Shown: in pieces, positions 53,138 to 60,800 of the stretch
Position numbering within the stretch: position 1 is the stretch's first letter
How the letters are laid out: every line of letters begins with the position of its first letter
Virus record (IMG/VR): IMGVR_UViG_3300044846_001970
Span: 20,511-84,510 of that record
Direction: 5' to 3' (one strand)
From: a virus
DNA: 64,000 nt
The notes under the pieces: model-generated
Databases searched by the model: none
The model's input: only the letters and a program-made list of their open reading frames with translations
Told to the model about the DNA's origin: nothing
Translations under genes and position numbers: made by a program

Positions 53138-53296
53138 ATGATTTTTAAACTAATTGCAGAAATTATTAAAGATGCTTCTAATGCATCTAACAAAAGATTA
53201 GACAAGAATGCTTATGCTGATTTCTTAAACACTTTATCCCTTGATGACTTAATAGTCCTTAGAGATAGTTATAAGGCAGAAAAGATATTGTCATAG
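53138..53296 (+). CDS. small helical protein (52 aa)
   Basis: ATG at 53138, TAG at 53294. The protein is amphipathic: MIFKLIAEIIKDASNASNKR, then LNTLSLDDLIVLRDSYKAEK. The pattern resembles short phage-encoded helical pair proteins. A terminator follows eight bases after the stop. Function unknown. Confidence 0.6.
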   Translation: MIFKLIAEIIKDASNASNKRLDKNAYADFLNTLSLDDLIVLRDSYKAEKILS

Positions 53297-53304
53297 TACT
53301 TATT

Positions 53305-53328
53305 CCCGCAGGATTGATTTCTTGCGGG
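53305..53328 (+). terminator. terminator after 52-aa gene
   Basis: CCCGCA / TGCGGG 6-bp GC stem with a 12-base loop, then GAGTATTTTT. Confidence 0.75.
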
Positions 53329-53359
53329 AGTATTTTTAACTTAAACTAAACTTAAACTT

Positions 53360-53590
53360 ATGAAATTAATACAGACATTCTTTATGGGATTAGCTGCTGG
53401 TACACTATTATGTGTTCTTGTAGCTTATATACTAGAATCTAGAAAAGAGCCAGTTCCCAGACTTGCCATTAAATGTGAATATTACTTAGAAGTTTCTGAA
53501 GACTCAATTTGGGTTGAATCTCAGGAAGGTCTAGTATATTCAGGAAAATACACAGATTTAGATAGTCTAATTTGTGAAGATAACAGATAA
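53360..53590 (+). CDS. single-span membrane protein (76 aa)
   Basis: An N-terminal transmembrane segment (TFFMGLAAGTLLCVLVAYIL) is followed by a basic turn and an acidic soluble domain with EYYLEVSEDSIWVESQEGLV. By charge the C-terminal domain could face either side. It starts a run of about eight short membrane and exported proteins. Function unknown. Confidence 0.6.
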   Translation: MKLIQTFFMGLAAGTLLCVLVAYILESRKEPVPRLAIKCEYYLEVSEDSIWVESQEGLVYSGKYTDLDSLICEDNR

Positions 53591-53600
53591 ACTTACACTT

Positions 53601-53894
53601 ATGATTTTAGCCACACTTACACTCAATGATTACACTAACAACATCTCTCAACTAAAAGAATCCCATAAACCTGAAAGAAAGGACTTTTATGGTAAACCAC
53701 ATGAAAAATTTAATTATACAAGAAGAGCTACTAGACCATGGGATAACTGTTGGTTTAGTAATAAACTTGATGTTATTTCTCTTACAGTAGAACAAGCTTG
53801 TATTGCTCACCCTAGTTATATGAAATGGATCTATAAGAACCTTACATATATTAATTGGTCAGTATACAGTATCCGGATTCTTGAAAAACTTTAA
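53601..53894 (+). CDS. small hypothetical protein (97 aa)
   Basis: The frame opens at a GTG at 53574 overlapping the preceding gene, but ATG at 53601 (MILATLTLNDYTNN) gives a 10-base gap and is preferred. The centre is basic and aromatic (KDFYGKPHEKFNYTRRATRP), and the C-terminus is hydrophobic (YMKWIYKNLTYINWSVYSI). No family recognised. A structured intergenic element follows. Confidence 0.55.
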   Translation: MILATLTLNDYTNNISQLKESHKPERKDFYGKPHEKFNYTRRATRPWDNCWFSNKLDVISLTVEQACIAHPSYMKWIYKNLTYINWSVYSIRILEKL

Positions 53895-53900
53895 CAAACT

Positions 53901-53950
53901 CAGCCATAGTATGGGTATTCCCTACTAACACATCTAGCGGACTATAGCTG
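53901..53950 (+). promoter_or_regulatory. structured intergenic element
   Basis: CAGCCATAGT (53901-53910) pairs with ACTATAGCTG (53941-53950) with one mismatch, enclosing a small GGG-TATT-CCC hairpin (53913-53922). It lies between two short genes. The plan, a long outer stem plus an inner hairpin, matches the element at 52756-52807. Confidence 0.4.
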
Positions 53951-53974
53951 TTTATTAACACTTAAAAATAACTT

Positions 53975-54259
53975 ATGAAAGAATTTAAAGACTTAGAGTT
54001 TGCAAAAACCAATATTGGTAACATAGCAGCTTCATTAATGTTTGAGAATAATTATGGCATCTCTGTTGTTATGGGACCGTATACTAAAGGAGGTTTGTTA
54101 GGCAAATATGAAATTGCTATACTTAAAATGCCTCCAGGAAAAGAATTTAGTGTCATAACATATGATACACCATTAGCTAATGATGTAATTGGTCACCTTT
54201 CTAAAGATGAAGTTGACGAGTATATAGCTAAAATACAAGAATTACCAACAATAGAATAA
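53975..54259 (+). CDS. small soluble protein (94 aa)
   Basis: A compact alpha/beta pattern: FKDLEFAKTNIGNIAASLMF, then a beta pair around YGISVVMGPYTKGGLLGKYE, and a C-terminal helix (LSKDEVDEYIAKIQEL). No catalytic motif visible. Similar small proteins occur in phage early regions. A terminator-like hairpin follows. Confidence 0.6.
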   Translation: MKEFKDLEFAKTNIGNIAASLMFENNYGISVVMGPYTKGGLLGKYEIAILKMPPGKEFSVITYDTPLANDVIGHLSKDEVDEYIAKIQELPTIE

Positions 54260-54264
54260 ACCTT

Positions 54265-54287
54265 AACAGTTGGACGGTGAAACTGTT
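54265..54287 (+). terminator. terminator-like hairpin
   Basis: AACAGTT / AACTGTT 7-bp stem with a 9-base loop, followed by a TTATTTATTTA tract. Confidence 0.55.
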
Positions 54288-54309
54288 TATTTATTTATGA
54301 TTTAAAAAT

Positions 54310-54507
54310 ATGATTATGAGAAACAAAAACATTAGCTTATTTATTGGTTGTATAGCACTGATAATGATGATTACCTGTATTTGTGGATTATTCACAGCAG
54401 AAATACAAAATGATAGTATGCTAGCCTTAACAGGTTTTGGCTTATCTACATTACTTGCCGGATTGGCAATATGGGATTATGATAACTTAACTAAAAAACA
54501 AAAGTAA
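54310..54507 (+). CDS. small membrane protein, two TM segments (65 aa)
   Basis: Two hydrophobic segments (ISLFIGCIALIMMITCICGL and MLALTGFGLSTLLAGLAI) are joined by a short polar loop, with a Lys-rich cytoplasmic end. It is one base from the lipoprotein paralog 2 gene, so both are likely co-translated. Function unknown. Confidence 0.6.
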   Translation: MIMRNKNISLFIGCIALIMMITCICGLFTAEIQNDSMLALTGFGLSTLLAGLAIWDYDNLTKKQK

Positions 54508-54508
54508 A

Positions 54509-54754
54509 ATGAAAACAAGAAATGTAAAAGTAACAGTAGGAGTATATTTTCTACTAATAGTAACAGTAGCCCTTATATTAGGAAGTTGTAAGTCTTCAAG
54601 ACATGCAGGTTGTGATGCATATGGTAAAGTTAAATGGGAAGATAATATAAAGAATCCTGAAAATGGAGAGTTTGTTTGTGAAGTAGCTTTTAATGAAGGC
54701 ATTACTGCTGAAGAAGTTACACAAGCACAATTTAATGCAAGATATTTACAATAA
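54509..54754 (+). CDS. small lipoprotein, paralog 2 (81 aa)
   Basis: This is a close relative of the 81-aa protein at 51453: lipobox GSC, then SSRHAGCDAYGKVKWED, NPENGEFVCEVAFNEG, and a C-terminal EEVTQAQFNARY. The two differ mainly in the signal peptide and loop residues. Retention of two copies in different transcription units suggests that dosage or timing matters. Outer-membrane location is predicted from the lipobox. Receptor blocking is an inference. Confidence 0.7.
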   Translation: MKTRNVKVTVGVYFLLIVTVALILGSCKSSRHAGCDAYGKVKWEDNIKNPENGEFVCEVAFNEGITAEEVTQAQFNARYLQ

Positions 54755-55002
54755 TGTTGTTTAGAAAATTAGACAAGTTATACCTACATAAATTAGGTAT
54801 TCTTGAAAAACTAACTCAAACATATCAAGCTGATGCAGATCCAGAAGTAATAGCAATTAGAGCTTCTGATCTGCAAATGGAATTAGCTGAAATAGAAGAA
54901 CAAATTAAGTTTGAAGAAACTATGAAGCCTTTTACCTATATGCTAATATTTTTTGTAATAACTAGCTTATTTATTTTAACAATATCAATCTTAACAAACT
55001 AA
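54754..55002 (+). CDS. coiled-coil membrane protein (82 aa)
   Basis: The N-terminal two-thirds form helices (KLGILEKLTQTYQADADPEV and LQMELAEIEEQIKFEETM), and the C-terminus is a transmembrane segment (MLIFFVITSLFILTISIL). This is tail-anchor topology. The start overlaps the lipoprotein stop (TAATG). Function unknown. Confidence 0.6.
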   Translation: MLFRKLDKLYLHKLGILEKLTQTYQADADPEVIAIRASDLQMELAEIEEQIKFEETMKPFTYMLIFFVITSLFILTISILTN

Positions 55003-55005
55003 CCT

Positions 55006-55290
55006 ATGAAAACTTTACTATTAACCCTAATACTATTTGTAAGTGTAAATGTAATTGCATCTGATGATGACATATACAAAGGACTTACAAAACAAGAAAC
55101 AAAATATATTAAACATATTGTAATGATACAAAATGAAAATATTTTGTCTATTACAAGAAATGAAACTAATACATTTTTAGTTGTTTTCCCAACAGCTAAA
55201 TATTTAATGGACTCCGAAGGATATATTACTAATGTATGGATACTAGGTGATGATGATCTTACCTGGGAAGATATGGGACAAGAATTTTAA
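55006..55290 (+). CDS. small exported protein (94 aa)
   Basis: A clean signal peptide (KTLLLTLILFVSVNVIASDD) suggests secretion into the periplasm. The mature part has a helix with KGLTKQETKYIKHIV and a beta-rich end with an acidic DDDLTWED. It belongs to the run of envelope-directed small genes. Function unknown. Confidence 0.6.
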   Translation: MKTLLLTLILFVSVNVIASDDDIYKGLTKQETKYIKHIVMIQNENILSITRNETNTFLVVFPTAKYLMDSEGYITNVWILGDDDLTWEDMGQEF

Positions 55291-55305
55291 CTTAAACAAA
55301 TATTT

Positions 55306-55590
55306 ATGGAAGACACTAAATTTGAACTTAAGCTTATCAAAAATGCAAACTTTATGCATGAAATTCTTGATATAACAGATGACAGATGTGGAGAATTAAT
55401 GGAAATTGCTGAAAATGCACATAATTCCAATGAATTATTCACAAATGCATACAAAGAAATAATTGAAAGCTGTAGAAACATTAATGAAGTTGTATTAATA
55501 ATTAACATATTTAACCAAATCCATAAAATCAAAGAAAATGATGATTTAATGGGTTTTTTATCTAATATTATTGGAAATGACAGATACTGA
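55306..55590 (+). CDS. small helical soluble protein (94 aa)
   Basis: Nearly all helical and acidic (FELKLIKNANFMHEILDITD and NEVVLIINIFNQIHKIKEND). It has no signal peptide, unlike the preceding gene. Its 3' end overlaps the ATG of the next gene by about 14 bases. Function unknown. Confidence 0.55.
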   Translation: MEDTKFELKLIKNANFMHEILDITDDRCGELMEIAENAHNSNELFTNAYKEIIESCRNINEVVLIINIFNQIHKIKENDDLMGFLSNIIGNDRY

Positions 55591-55795
55591 TGTAATAAAG
55601 TCTGTCTTAGGGTTTGACCTTAAGGCAGAAATACTAGATAAGGATAATAATCCTATTCTAACAGGTGCTAAAAGTATAATACCTGAAGATTTTGTAGAAC
55701 AAATACAAAATAAAACTGTAGACAGAAAATGGTTTACTAATTATAATCAAGGCTTACTAGATAAAATAGCTGATTATAGAAAATATAACCTATAA
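55577..55795 (+). CDS. small soluble protein (72 aa)
   Basis: The frame can open at a TTG (55571), but ATG at 55577 (MTDTDVIKSVLGFD) is the likely start. It has a helical N-terminus and an acidic centre (AEILDKDNNPILTGAKSIIP). It is the last gene before a terminator at 55841. Function unknown. Confidence 0.55.
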   Translation: MTDTDVIKSVLGFDLKAEILDKDNNPILTGAKSIIPEDFVEQIQNKTVDRKWFTNYNQGLLDKIADYRKYNL

Positions 55796-55840
55796 ATTTA
55801 AGACAGTGTATTCTTAGAGTATGCTTTTCCAAAAATAACA

Positions 55841-55866
55841 GGGGAATATAATGTTCCCCTTTTATT
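55841..55866 (+). terminator. terminator closing the small-gene run
   Basis: GGGGAA / TTCCCC 6-bp stem with a 7-base loop, then TTTTATTGTTTT. Confidence 0.85.
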
Positions 55867-55951
55867 GTTTTAGCTATATACTGCAATAATTTATTTTATA
55901 CAAGCAATCATACATGAAATTATCACGTATTTTTACTATAGATATAAAAAC

Positions 55952-56218
55952 ATGCAGTATCAGTTACCAAATGGAAAAGTTATTTATCTCTCTATAGAGC
56001 AATTTCTAGAGATGACTGATCAAGATATCCAGTTTTTAATGTCTATTGACCATGGTGTACATATTGTTGATCCATTTACAGGTTCAGCAGTAGAAAATAC
56101 TTACCAAAAAGAGTTTGATTTCTCATATTTACCTAATGATGAGAATGAAGAGAATGATGCATTTGATGATATTTCATTAGATGACATTATTAATTTAGAG
56201 GATCCCACAGATATATAA
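55952..56218 (+). CDS. conserved small acidic protein (88 aa)
   Basis: The N-terminus (MQYQLPNGKVIYLSIEQFLE, then MTDQDIQFL) is a pattern I recall from many phage small proteins, including crAss-like ones, where it lies before the SSB-like gene. The C-terminus is strongly acidic (DENEENDAFDDISLDD). It may interact with the replication machinery by mimicking DNA. No direct evidence for function. Confidence 0.6.
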   Translation: MQYQLPNGKVIYLSIEQFLEMTDQDIQFLMSIDHGVHIVDPFTGSAVENTYQKEFDFSYLPNDENEENDAFDDISLDDIINLEDPTDI

Positions 56219-56219
56219 T

Positions 56220-56243
56220 ATATTCTTATTGCAATAAGAATAT
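56220..56243. repeat. perfect 24-bp palindrome
   Basis: ATATTCTTATTG followed by its exact reverse complement begins two bases after the stop of the 88-aa gene. There is no clear T-run, so it may be a terminator with weak tail or a dimer-binding site controlling the SSB-like gene. Confidence 0.5.
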
Positions 56244-56336
56244 TTACAACTTATTACTAGTTTGAGTGACTAATAATATAGTATTCTACTCACAAATCAA
56301 TTTATTTATTTATTTATTTATTAAAAAACCAAAATT

Positions 56337-56813
56337 ATGAACGCAAAAGTAAAAGTTGTAGCTAATGCTACAGGAGCAATTGTTACCATTTCAGCAAATA
56401 ATCCAGAATTTGGATTTGTAAGGTTTGAACAAGTACGGTCAGTTATTGATGATAATGGCTTCTTACGTAGAAAGCCTGTTAGTACTTTAGTACATGGAAC
56501 AGTTGAAGAGTTATCTGCAATGGATTTCTTTAATGGACAAGAGTTACCAGGATCTATTATAATCCAAGAATCTCTTGCACCATTTAATGCAAAGACACCA
56601 CAGAGAGATCTTAAAATTGCAGGTGATACAGGAATTGTATGTACTATTGATGGTTCTGCAATTTACCGTAGAACAATATACTCTGCTTCTTCTAGTGCAG
56701 AAGATACATTAGTTAAGCATAATAATATTGAGCAATTGCGTAATGCATATGCTGCTCAAGGTGCAAAAACTAATGCAATTCAACCAAATGCAGATTTCTC
56801 TATTGAGAGCTAA
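56337..56813 (+). CDS. putative single-stranded DNA-binding protein (158 aa)
   Basis: A beta-rich N-terminal domain (KVKVVANATGAIVTISANNP, then FGFVRFEQV) fits an OB-fold, and the C-terminus is polar and probably flexible. I recognise the family from crAss-like phages, where it is placed among replication genes as a likely SSB. It has a dedicated A/T-rich leader (TTTATTTATT tracts), is less AT-rich than neighbours and ends in a very strong terminator, so it is probably abundant. No ssDNA-binding residues can be assigned by eye. Confidence 0.6.
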   Translation: MNAKVKVVANATGAIVTISANNPEFGFVRFEQVRSVIDDNGFLRRKPVSTLVHGTVEELSAMDFFNGQELPGSIIIQESLAPFNAKTPQRDLKIAGDTGIVCTIDGSAIYRRTIYSASSSAEDTLVKHNNIEQLRNAYAAQGAKTNAIQPNADFSIES

Positions 56814-56833
56814 GAAAGAATAGGTTTATTACA

Positions 56834-56869
56834 AAGGGGGTACAAGAAATTGTTACCCCCTTTTTTTTT
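56834..56869 (+). terminator. very strong terminator after SSB-like gene
   Basis: GGGGGTA / TACCCCC stem with flanking AA/TT pairs and an 11-base loop, followed by nine Ts. Confidence 0.92.
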
Positions 56870-56878
56870 AATTTTAAA

Positions 56879-57367
56879 ATGTATATAATGGAAAAGCTAA
56901 GACAAGAATTTAAAAATTATCAGTTTAATAATGAAAAGACCCATATACAATATGAGCAAGATAATTATTCAAACTATCAGAATTATCTTTATAAAAGAGC
57001 TCTTTATGGGCTATCTTCTATTAACCAAGAAGAACTTGATACTATGTGTGGAAAGAAAAAACAAAGAATAATAAATGTATACAAGAGAGCTCAAGTTGTA
57101 TTAAATACTTTTAAGCAAACAGCTACTATAAGCTATACTAATTTTCTATTTAAAACTTTGTTTCCAAATAGTCCAATAACACAATTCTTATTATCTGAGA
57201 CTGAGACTGATGAAAAGTTTAAAAATACTTTAACTTTTAAAGATTTAAACATCTCTAAAGAACAGATTATTAGTATCTTTATGTTAGAAGGTATACTTCC
57301 TAAAAACTTTTTAAGTTTAGAAGTACAACAGAATCAGTTACCAAGACTAAGAAATGATAAAGCTTAA
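56879..57367 (+). CDS. hypothetical helical protein (162 aa)
   Basis: A basic, helical, Asn/Gln-rich protein (FKNYQFNNEKTHIQYEQDNY, then ALYGLSSINQEELDTMCGKK). A second ATG at 56888 is an alternative start. It overlaps the HNH-type gene by 14 bases, so the two may be co-translated. No motif recognised; a replication or recombination helper by context. Confidence 0.6.
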   Translation: MYIMEKLRQEFKNYQFNNEKTHIQYEQDNYSNYQNYLYKRALYGLSSINQEELDTMCGKKKQRIINVYKRAQVVLNTFKQTATISYTNFLFKTLFPNSPITQFLLSETETDEKFKNTLTFKDLNISKEQIISIFMLEGILPKNFLSLEVQQNQLPRLRNDKA

Positions 57368-57761
57368 AGAATGTGATGGTTGTCAAAAGATGACTGTTAT
57401 ATGGAAGAACCATGAGGGATTTAAGTATTGTAAATATTGTTGGAGTTGCCAAAATCCCAAGAATAAAGATAATATACAGAAACCAACTGATTATAAAATC
57501 CCTCAGGTTTCTTCTAAAAGAAAAAAGAAAGATGCAGAGTATCTTAAATTAAGAACAAAGTTTCTTTCTGATCACTCTATGTGTGAGCTTAATTATCCTT
57601 GCTGTAGTAATGGTGCATCAGATGTGCACCACACTTTTGCAGGAGCTAACAGAGATGCATTCTATTTAGTACAAAGTACATGGAAAGCAGCTTGTAGAGC
57701 TTGTCACAAACATTTACATGAACATCCTGCAGAGGCTAGAATACTAGGACACTTAAAATAA
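57354..57761 (+). CDS. HNH / NinG-like nuclease (135 aa)
   Basis: An N-terminal zinc ribbon (CDGCQK and CKYCWSC) leads to a basic linker (SSKRKKKDAEYLKLRTKF). The C-terminal part has CELNYPCC, DVHHTFAG, then a CRACHKHLHEHP segment: the paired cysteines and His-His give an HNH/treble-clef nuclease-like core, similar to NinG proteins that process recombination intermediates. It lies in the replication block. A Holliday-junction or single-strand nuclease role is plausible. Confidence 0.7.
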   Translation: MIKLKECDGCQKMTVIWKNHEGFKYCKYCWSCQNPKNKDNIQKPTDYKIPQVSSKRKKKDAEYLKLRTKFLSDHSMCELNYPCCSNGASDVHHTFAGANRDAFYLVQSTWKAACRACHKHLHEHPAEARILGHLK

Positions 57762-57775
57762 TATGATTTAAACTT

Positions 57776-58528
57776 ATGATTATGAAAGAAAACAAAAATG
57801 ATTTTATTAAAATTGCTGTTACAACAAATTATACCCTGTTTAACAGATTACCAATGCAAAGACCAACAGGATCTAAACATACACAAGATTTAGTAGAAAG
57901 TGTCCGTAAAAAAGGTAACACTAGACAAGTTATTTGTTGTAAAGTAGATTTCTTTACTGGATCAAAATTAACATATGTAATAGATGGTGACCATTTATTA
58001 GATGCTTGTAGAAGAGAAAATATTCCAGTAAGATATGAATATATTGAAATAATTAGCAAAGAAGATCTTGTTGAAACAATGGCTTGTTATAATAATTCAT
58101 CTAAAGCATGGTTGTTAAAAGATTATATTCATGCATTTTCATATTGTAATCCTGATTATGCTATTTTGCAAGAATACATGGGTAGATATAATTTAGAAGC
58201 TCTTATGATTGCATCAATTTGTAATAATACAAACACATATAATGCTATTGCAACTTCAAGTGCTAAAATTAAAAATGGAGAGTTTAAAATTAACAATCCA
58301 AAAGCTGCAGAAATGTGTAAAGCATTTAGTGATTTATTTATTAAAATTGGTGTTGCTGATAGATGGGTCAAGAAACAATTCTTAAATGTATTTATTCAAG
58401 CATATGCTACATATGATCATAAAAAGACTTTAGGCAATATTGAAAAGCATATTAAAACAATTAAAGTTATGTCAGATCCTTCTTATGCTAATGAATTTAT
58501 TCAGAAAAATGTATTTAATTTAATTTAA
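57776..58528 (+). CDS. ParB-like domain protein (250 aa)
   Basis: Residues ~10-100 match the ParB/sulfiredoxin-like fold: RKKGNTRQVICCKVDFFTG, then YVIDGDHLLDACRRENIPVR, where DGDH...R corresponds to the nucleotide-binding DGxHRxxA motif. The helical C-terminal half is unlike partition ParBs. In phages such proteins often act as nucleases or regulators rather than in partition. It lies 4 bases upstream of the helicase gene, suggesting a shared process. The H-to-L change in the motif (DHLL) may alter activity. Confidence 0.65.
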   Translation: MIMKENKNDFIKIAVTTNYTLFNRLPMQRPTGSKHTQDLVESVRKKGNTRQVICCKVDFFTGSKLTYVIDGDHLLDACRRENIPVRYEYIEIISKEDLVETMACYNNSSKAWLLKDYIHAFSYCNPDYAILQEYMGRYNLEALMIASICNNTNTYNAIATSSAKIKNGEFKINNPKAAEMCKAFSDLFIKIGVADRWVKKQFLNVFIQAYATYDHKKTLGNIEKHIKTIKVMSDPSYANEFIQKNVFNLI

Positions 58529-58532
58529 CAAA

Positions 58533-59624
58533 ATGAACAGAGAAGAAATACAAGCAGAAGCATTAAAAGCTACTGTAGGTAAACAAAAAGCAAGTGTGGT
58601 TTTAGGAACTGGGGTCGGCAAGACCCTGGTTGGCCTAAAACATATGGAACTTAATACTACATCTCTTATGAGAACATTAGTAGTTGCACCTAAAAAATCT
58701 ATCTTTCAATCTTGGAAAGATGATGCAGAAACTTTTAACATGCAAAAACAGTTAAACAGGATTACATTTACAACTTATCTAAGTTTAAATAAACATAACC
58801 CTGGTGACTTTGATGCTGTGTATTTAGATGAAGCTCATTCATTACTTGATAGTCATAGAGGATTTTTACAGTTCTTTAAAGGAAAGATACTAGGTCTTAC
58901 CGGTACTCCACCAAAATATAAAGATTCTGAGAAAGGTAAATTAGTACAGGAGTTTTGTCCTGTAGTATATACTTTTAAAGCAGATGAAGCTATAGAGAAT
59001 GGAATACTAAATGATTACCAGATCATAGTACATGAATTAGAACTTGGTACTGCAAAGAATTATGCTGTAGATATGAAAACTAAATCTTTTATTACCTCTG
59101 AACAATTGAATTATAATTATTGGAGTAATAGAATTGATACAGGTTCCGGTCCTGCACATATTATTAGAGTAATGAGAATGAAAGCTATGATGGAATATCC
59201 AAGCAAAGAAAAGTACACTAAAATACTAATGAACAGTATTAATACTAAATGTATTGTATTTGCTAATACTCAAGATCAAGCTGACAGATTATGTGCTCAT
59301 AGTTATCATAGTAATAATCCTAAATCTGAAAAAAACTTGGAAGATTTTAAAACTGGTAATATTACAAAACTTTCTACTGTTATGCAGTTAAATGAGGGTG
59401 TTAATATTGCTAATCTTAAACAAGGTATCATTATGCATGCATATGGTAATGAAAGAAAAGCTAGTCAGAGAATAGGTAGATTACTTAGGTTAAATCCTGA
59501 TGACAAAGCTATTGTACATATACTATGTTACATAGGGACAGTTGATGAGAAGTGGTGTAAAGAAGCATTAGAAGGTTTTGACCAAAGTAAAATACTTTGG
59601 AAAAACTATAATATTAGCTTATAA
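58533..59624 (+). CDS. SF2 helicase, crAss-like replication gene (363 aa)
   Basis: Superfamily 2 motifs are clear: GTGVGKT at 25-31 (Walker A), VVAPKKS (Ia), DEAH at 99-102 (Walker B), LTGTPP near 117-122 (III) and QRIGRLLR at 312-319 (VI). The chain is short for a SNF2 enzyme, close to a minimal two-RecA-domain helicase. Helicases of this kind are conserved in crAss-like replication modules, and this one probably unwinds or remodels DNA at forks. Confidence 0.92.
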   Translation: MNREEIQAEALKATVGKQKASVVLGTGVGKTLVGLKHMELNTTSLMRTLVVAPKKSIFQSWKDDAETFNMQKQLNRITFTTYLSLNKHNPGDFDAVYLDEAHSLLDSHRGFLQFFKGKILGLTGTPPKYKDSEKGKLVQEFCPVVYTFKADEAIENGILNDYQIIVHELELGTAKNYAVDMKTKSFITSEQLNYNYWSNRIDTGSGPAHIIRVMRMKAMMEYPSKEKYTKILMNSINTKCIVFANTQDQADRLCAHSYHSNNPKSEKNLEDFKTGNITKLSTVMQLNEGVNIANLKQGIIMHAYGNERKASQRIGRLLRLNPDDKAIVHILCYIGTVDEKWCKEALEGFDQSKILWKNYNISL

Positions 59625-59640
59625 TTGATTATATTATATT

Positions 59641-59895
59641 ATGGAAATACCAGGACAATATAAAGTAGTTATGTATAATGATGATGTGCATGATTTTCCG
59701 TACATTATGGCTTGCTTAATGAGGTTTTGTACTTATGAACCTATACAAGCAGAACAGTGTGCATTAATTGCACATACCAATGGTCAATGCAGTATTAAGA
59801 ATGGAAATTGGGATGAAATGTTTGAATTAACACAAACTTTAATATCTTTGGACATTAAAGTAATGATAGAATCCTATGAGAGCCATTTGTATTGA
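59641..59895 (+). CDS. ClpS-like N-degron adaptor (84 aa)
   Basis: The chain aligns with ClpS over its full length: YKVVMYNDDVHDF (the NDD motif, N13-D14-D15), IMACLMRFCTYEPIQAEQCA for the first helices, IAHTNGQC with His 45, and the final strand DIKVMIE. The spacing between D14 and H45 equals that between E. coli Asp35 and His66, which hold the N-terminal residue of substrates. ClpS hands N-end-rule substrates to ClpAP, or in other bacteria to ClpCP. A phage copy could redirect host proteolysis or block it as a competitor. It overlaps the next gene by 20 bases. Confidence 0.8.
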   Translation: MEIPGQYKVVMYNDDVHDFPYIMACLMRFCTYEPIQAEQCALIAHTNGQCSIKNGNWDEMFELTQTLISLDIKVMIESYESHLY

Positions 59896-60151
59896 TAGTT
59901 CAGATAAACCAAAAAAAATACCAGATTCAGAATGGATAACTGAAGGTACTACTTATACTATTACCAGAATAGTTAGAATGGGACTTGAAAAAAACAAGTA
60001 TGGAGTTCTTCTTAAAGAAGTACAACTCTCATCTCAATCCTTTCCTTATGAATTATATGATGCTGCAAGATTCTTACCTTTAGATATCTTAGCTAATATG
60101 AAAGAAGAGGAAGAAGTCACCATTAAAGAAGCTGACTTAGAATTAGTTTAA
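59876..60151 (+). CDS. conserved small protein, SH3-like pattern (91 aa)
   Basis: A beta-rich protein with IPDSEWITEGTTYTITRIVR and GVLLKEVQLSSQSFPYELYD, resembling short phage proteins with an SH3-like barrel. The C-terminus is acidic. The coding overlap with the ClpS-like gene suggests co-expression, and the protein could be its partner. No function known. Confidence 0.6.
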   Translation: MRAICIDSSDKPKKIPDSEWITEGTTYTITRIVRMGLEKNKYGVLLKEVQLSSQSFPYELYDAARFLPLDILANMKEEEEVTIKEADLELV

Positions 60152-60188
60152 AAATTACTTCTTTTTACCATTTATTTAAAAATATACA

Positions 60189-60626
60189 ATGTATACATCA
60201 AAAGATATTGAGGATGAGTTAAAAAGCATGCTCAAACCTCACAGAAAAAGAGATTATTTAGATAAAAGAAATTATCTAATTGGTATATTATCACACAAGT
60301 ATAATATGACTGAAGACCATATTGCATCTATTACTAATATAAATAGATGTACAATACATGCTGCTAAAGATCAAGCATCCCATTTAATTAAAATAAATAA
60401 TAATGGCTTTTTAACTGCAGCAGCAGATTATATAGAAAAGTTTCCCTATACATTTATTGAGAAAACTAAAAGTGATAGACACAAAAGATTACACACAGTT
60501 GTAGTAACATTAAGTGATCAAACATATAAAAAGCTCAGAAACTATACAAATGTAAAGGAAACAAGTACTATTAATATAGCTGGGAGAAATATAATTGAAA
60601 AATATTTAAAACTATGGGAAGAGTAA
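60189..60626 (+). CDS. HTH protein with DnaA domain IV-like motif (145 aa)
   Basis: Residues ~30-72 form a helix-turn-helix with HKYNMTEDHIASITNINRCT, then IHAAKDQASHLIKI. The 'R-C-T-I-H-A-A' helix is reminiscent of the DnaA C-terminal 'TTVxHA' recognition helix. The C-terminal part has a second basic segment (RHKRLHTVVVTLSDQTYKKL) that looks like a ribbon-helix-helix or a Lys-rich arm. It is a plausible origin- or promoter-binding protein. Confidence 0.6.
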   Translation: MYTSKDIEDELKSMLKPHRKRDYLDKRNYLIGILSHKYNMTEDHIASITNINRCTIHAAKDQASHLIKINNNGFLTAAADYIEKFPYTFIEKTKSDRHKRLHTVVVTLSDQTYKKLRNYTNVKETSTINIAGRNIIEKYLKLWEE

Positions 60627-60769
60627 AAGAAATGTATATGGAAATGTTAGAAAGAGATTTAGAATTTCTAACATTAGAACAATACATGCAACTTAAAGAT
60701 CTAGCAGATCAACATGCAGAAGAACAATATTTAAAAGAATTAAAAGAAAAAGGTGATTCAGAAGAATAG
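60614..60769 (+). CDS. small acidic helical protein (51 aa)
   Basis: ATG at 60614 overlaps the end of the HTH gene (60626); in-frame ATGs at 60632 and 60638 are alternative starts. The chain is a single long acidic helix (EMLERDLEFLTLEQYMQLKD, then LADQHAEEQYLKELKEKG). The stop is TAG at 60767. It may dimerise or bind the HTH protein. Function unknown. Confidence 0.5.
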   Translation: MGRVKEMYMEMLERDLEFLTLEQYMQLKDLADQHAEEQYLKELKEKGDSEE

Positions 60770-60800
60770 GCCTAATTATAAACCAATTAAAACCAAATAA

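Noticed and set aside
59641-59895. Reading the ClpS-like gene as an unrelated small early protein
   Set aside because: The NDD motif, His 45 and whole-length helix/strand order match ClpS too well to treat it as unknown.
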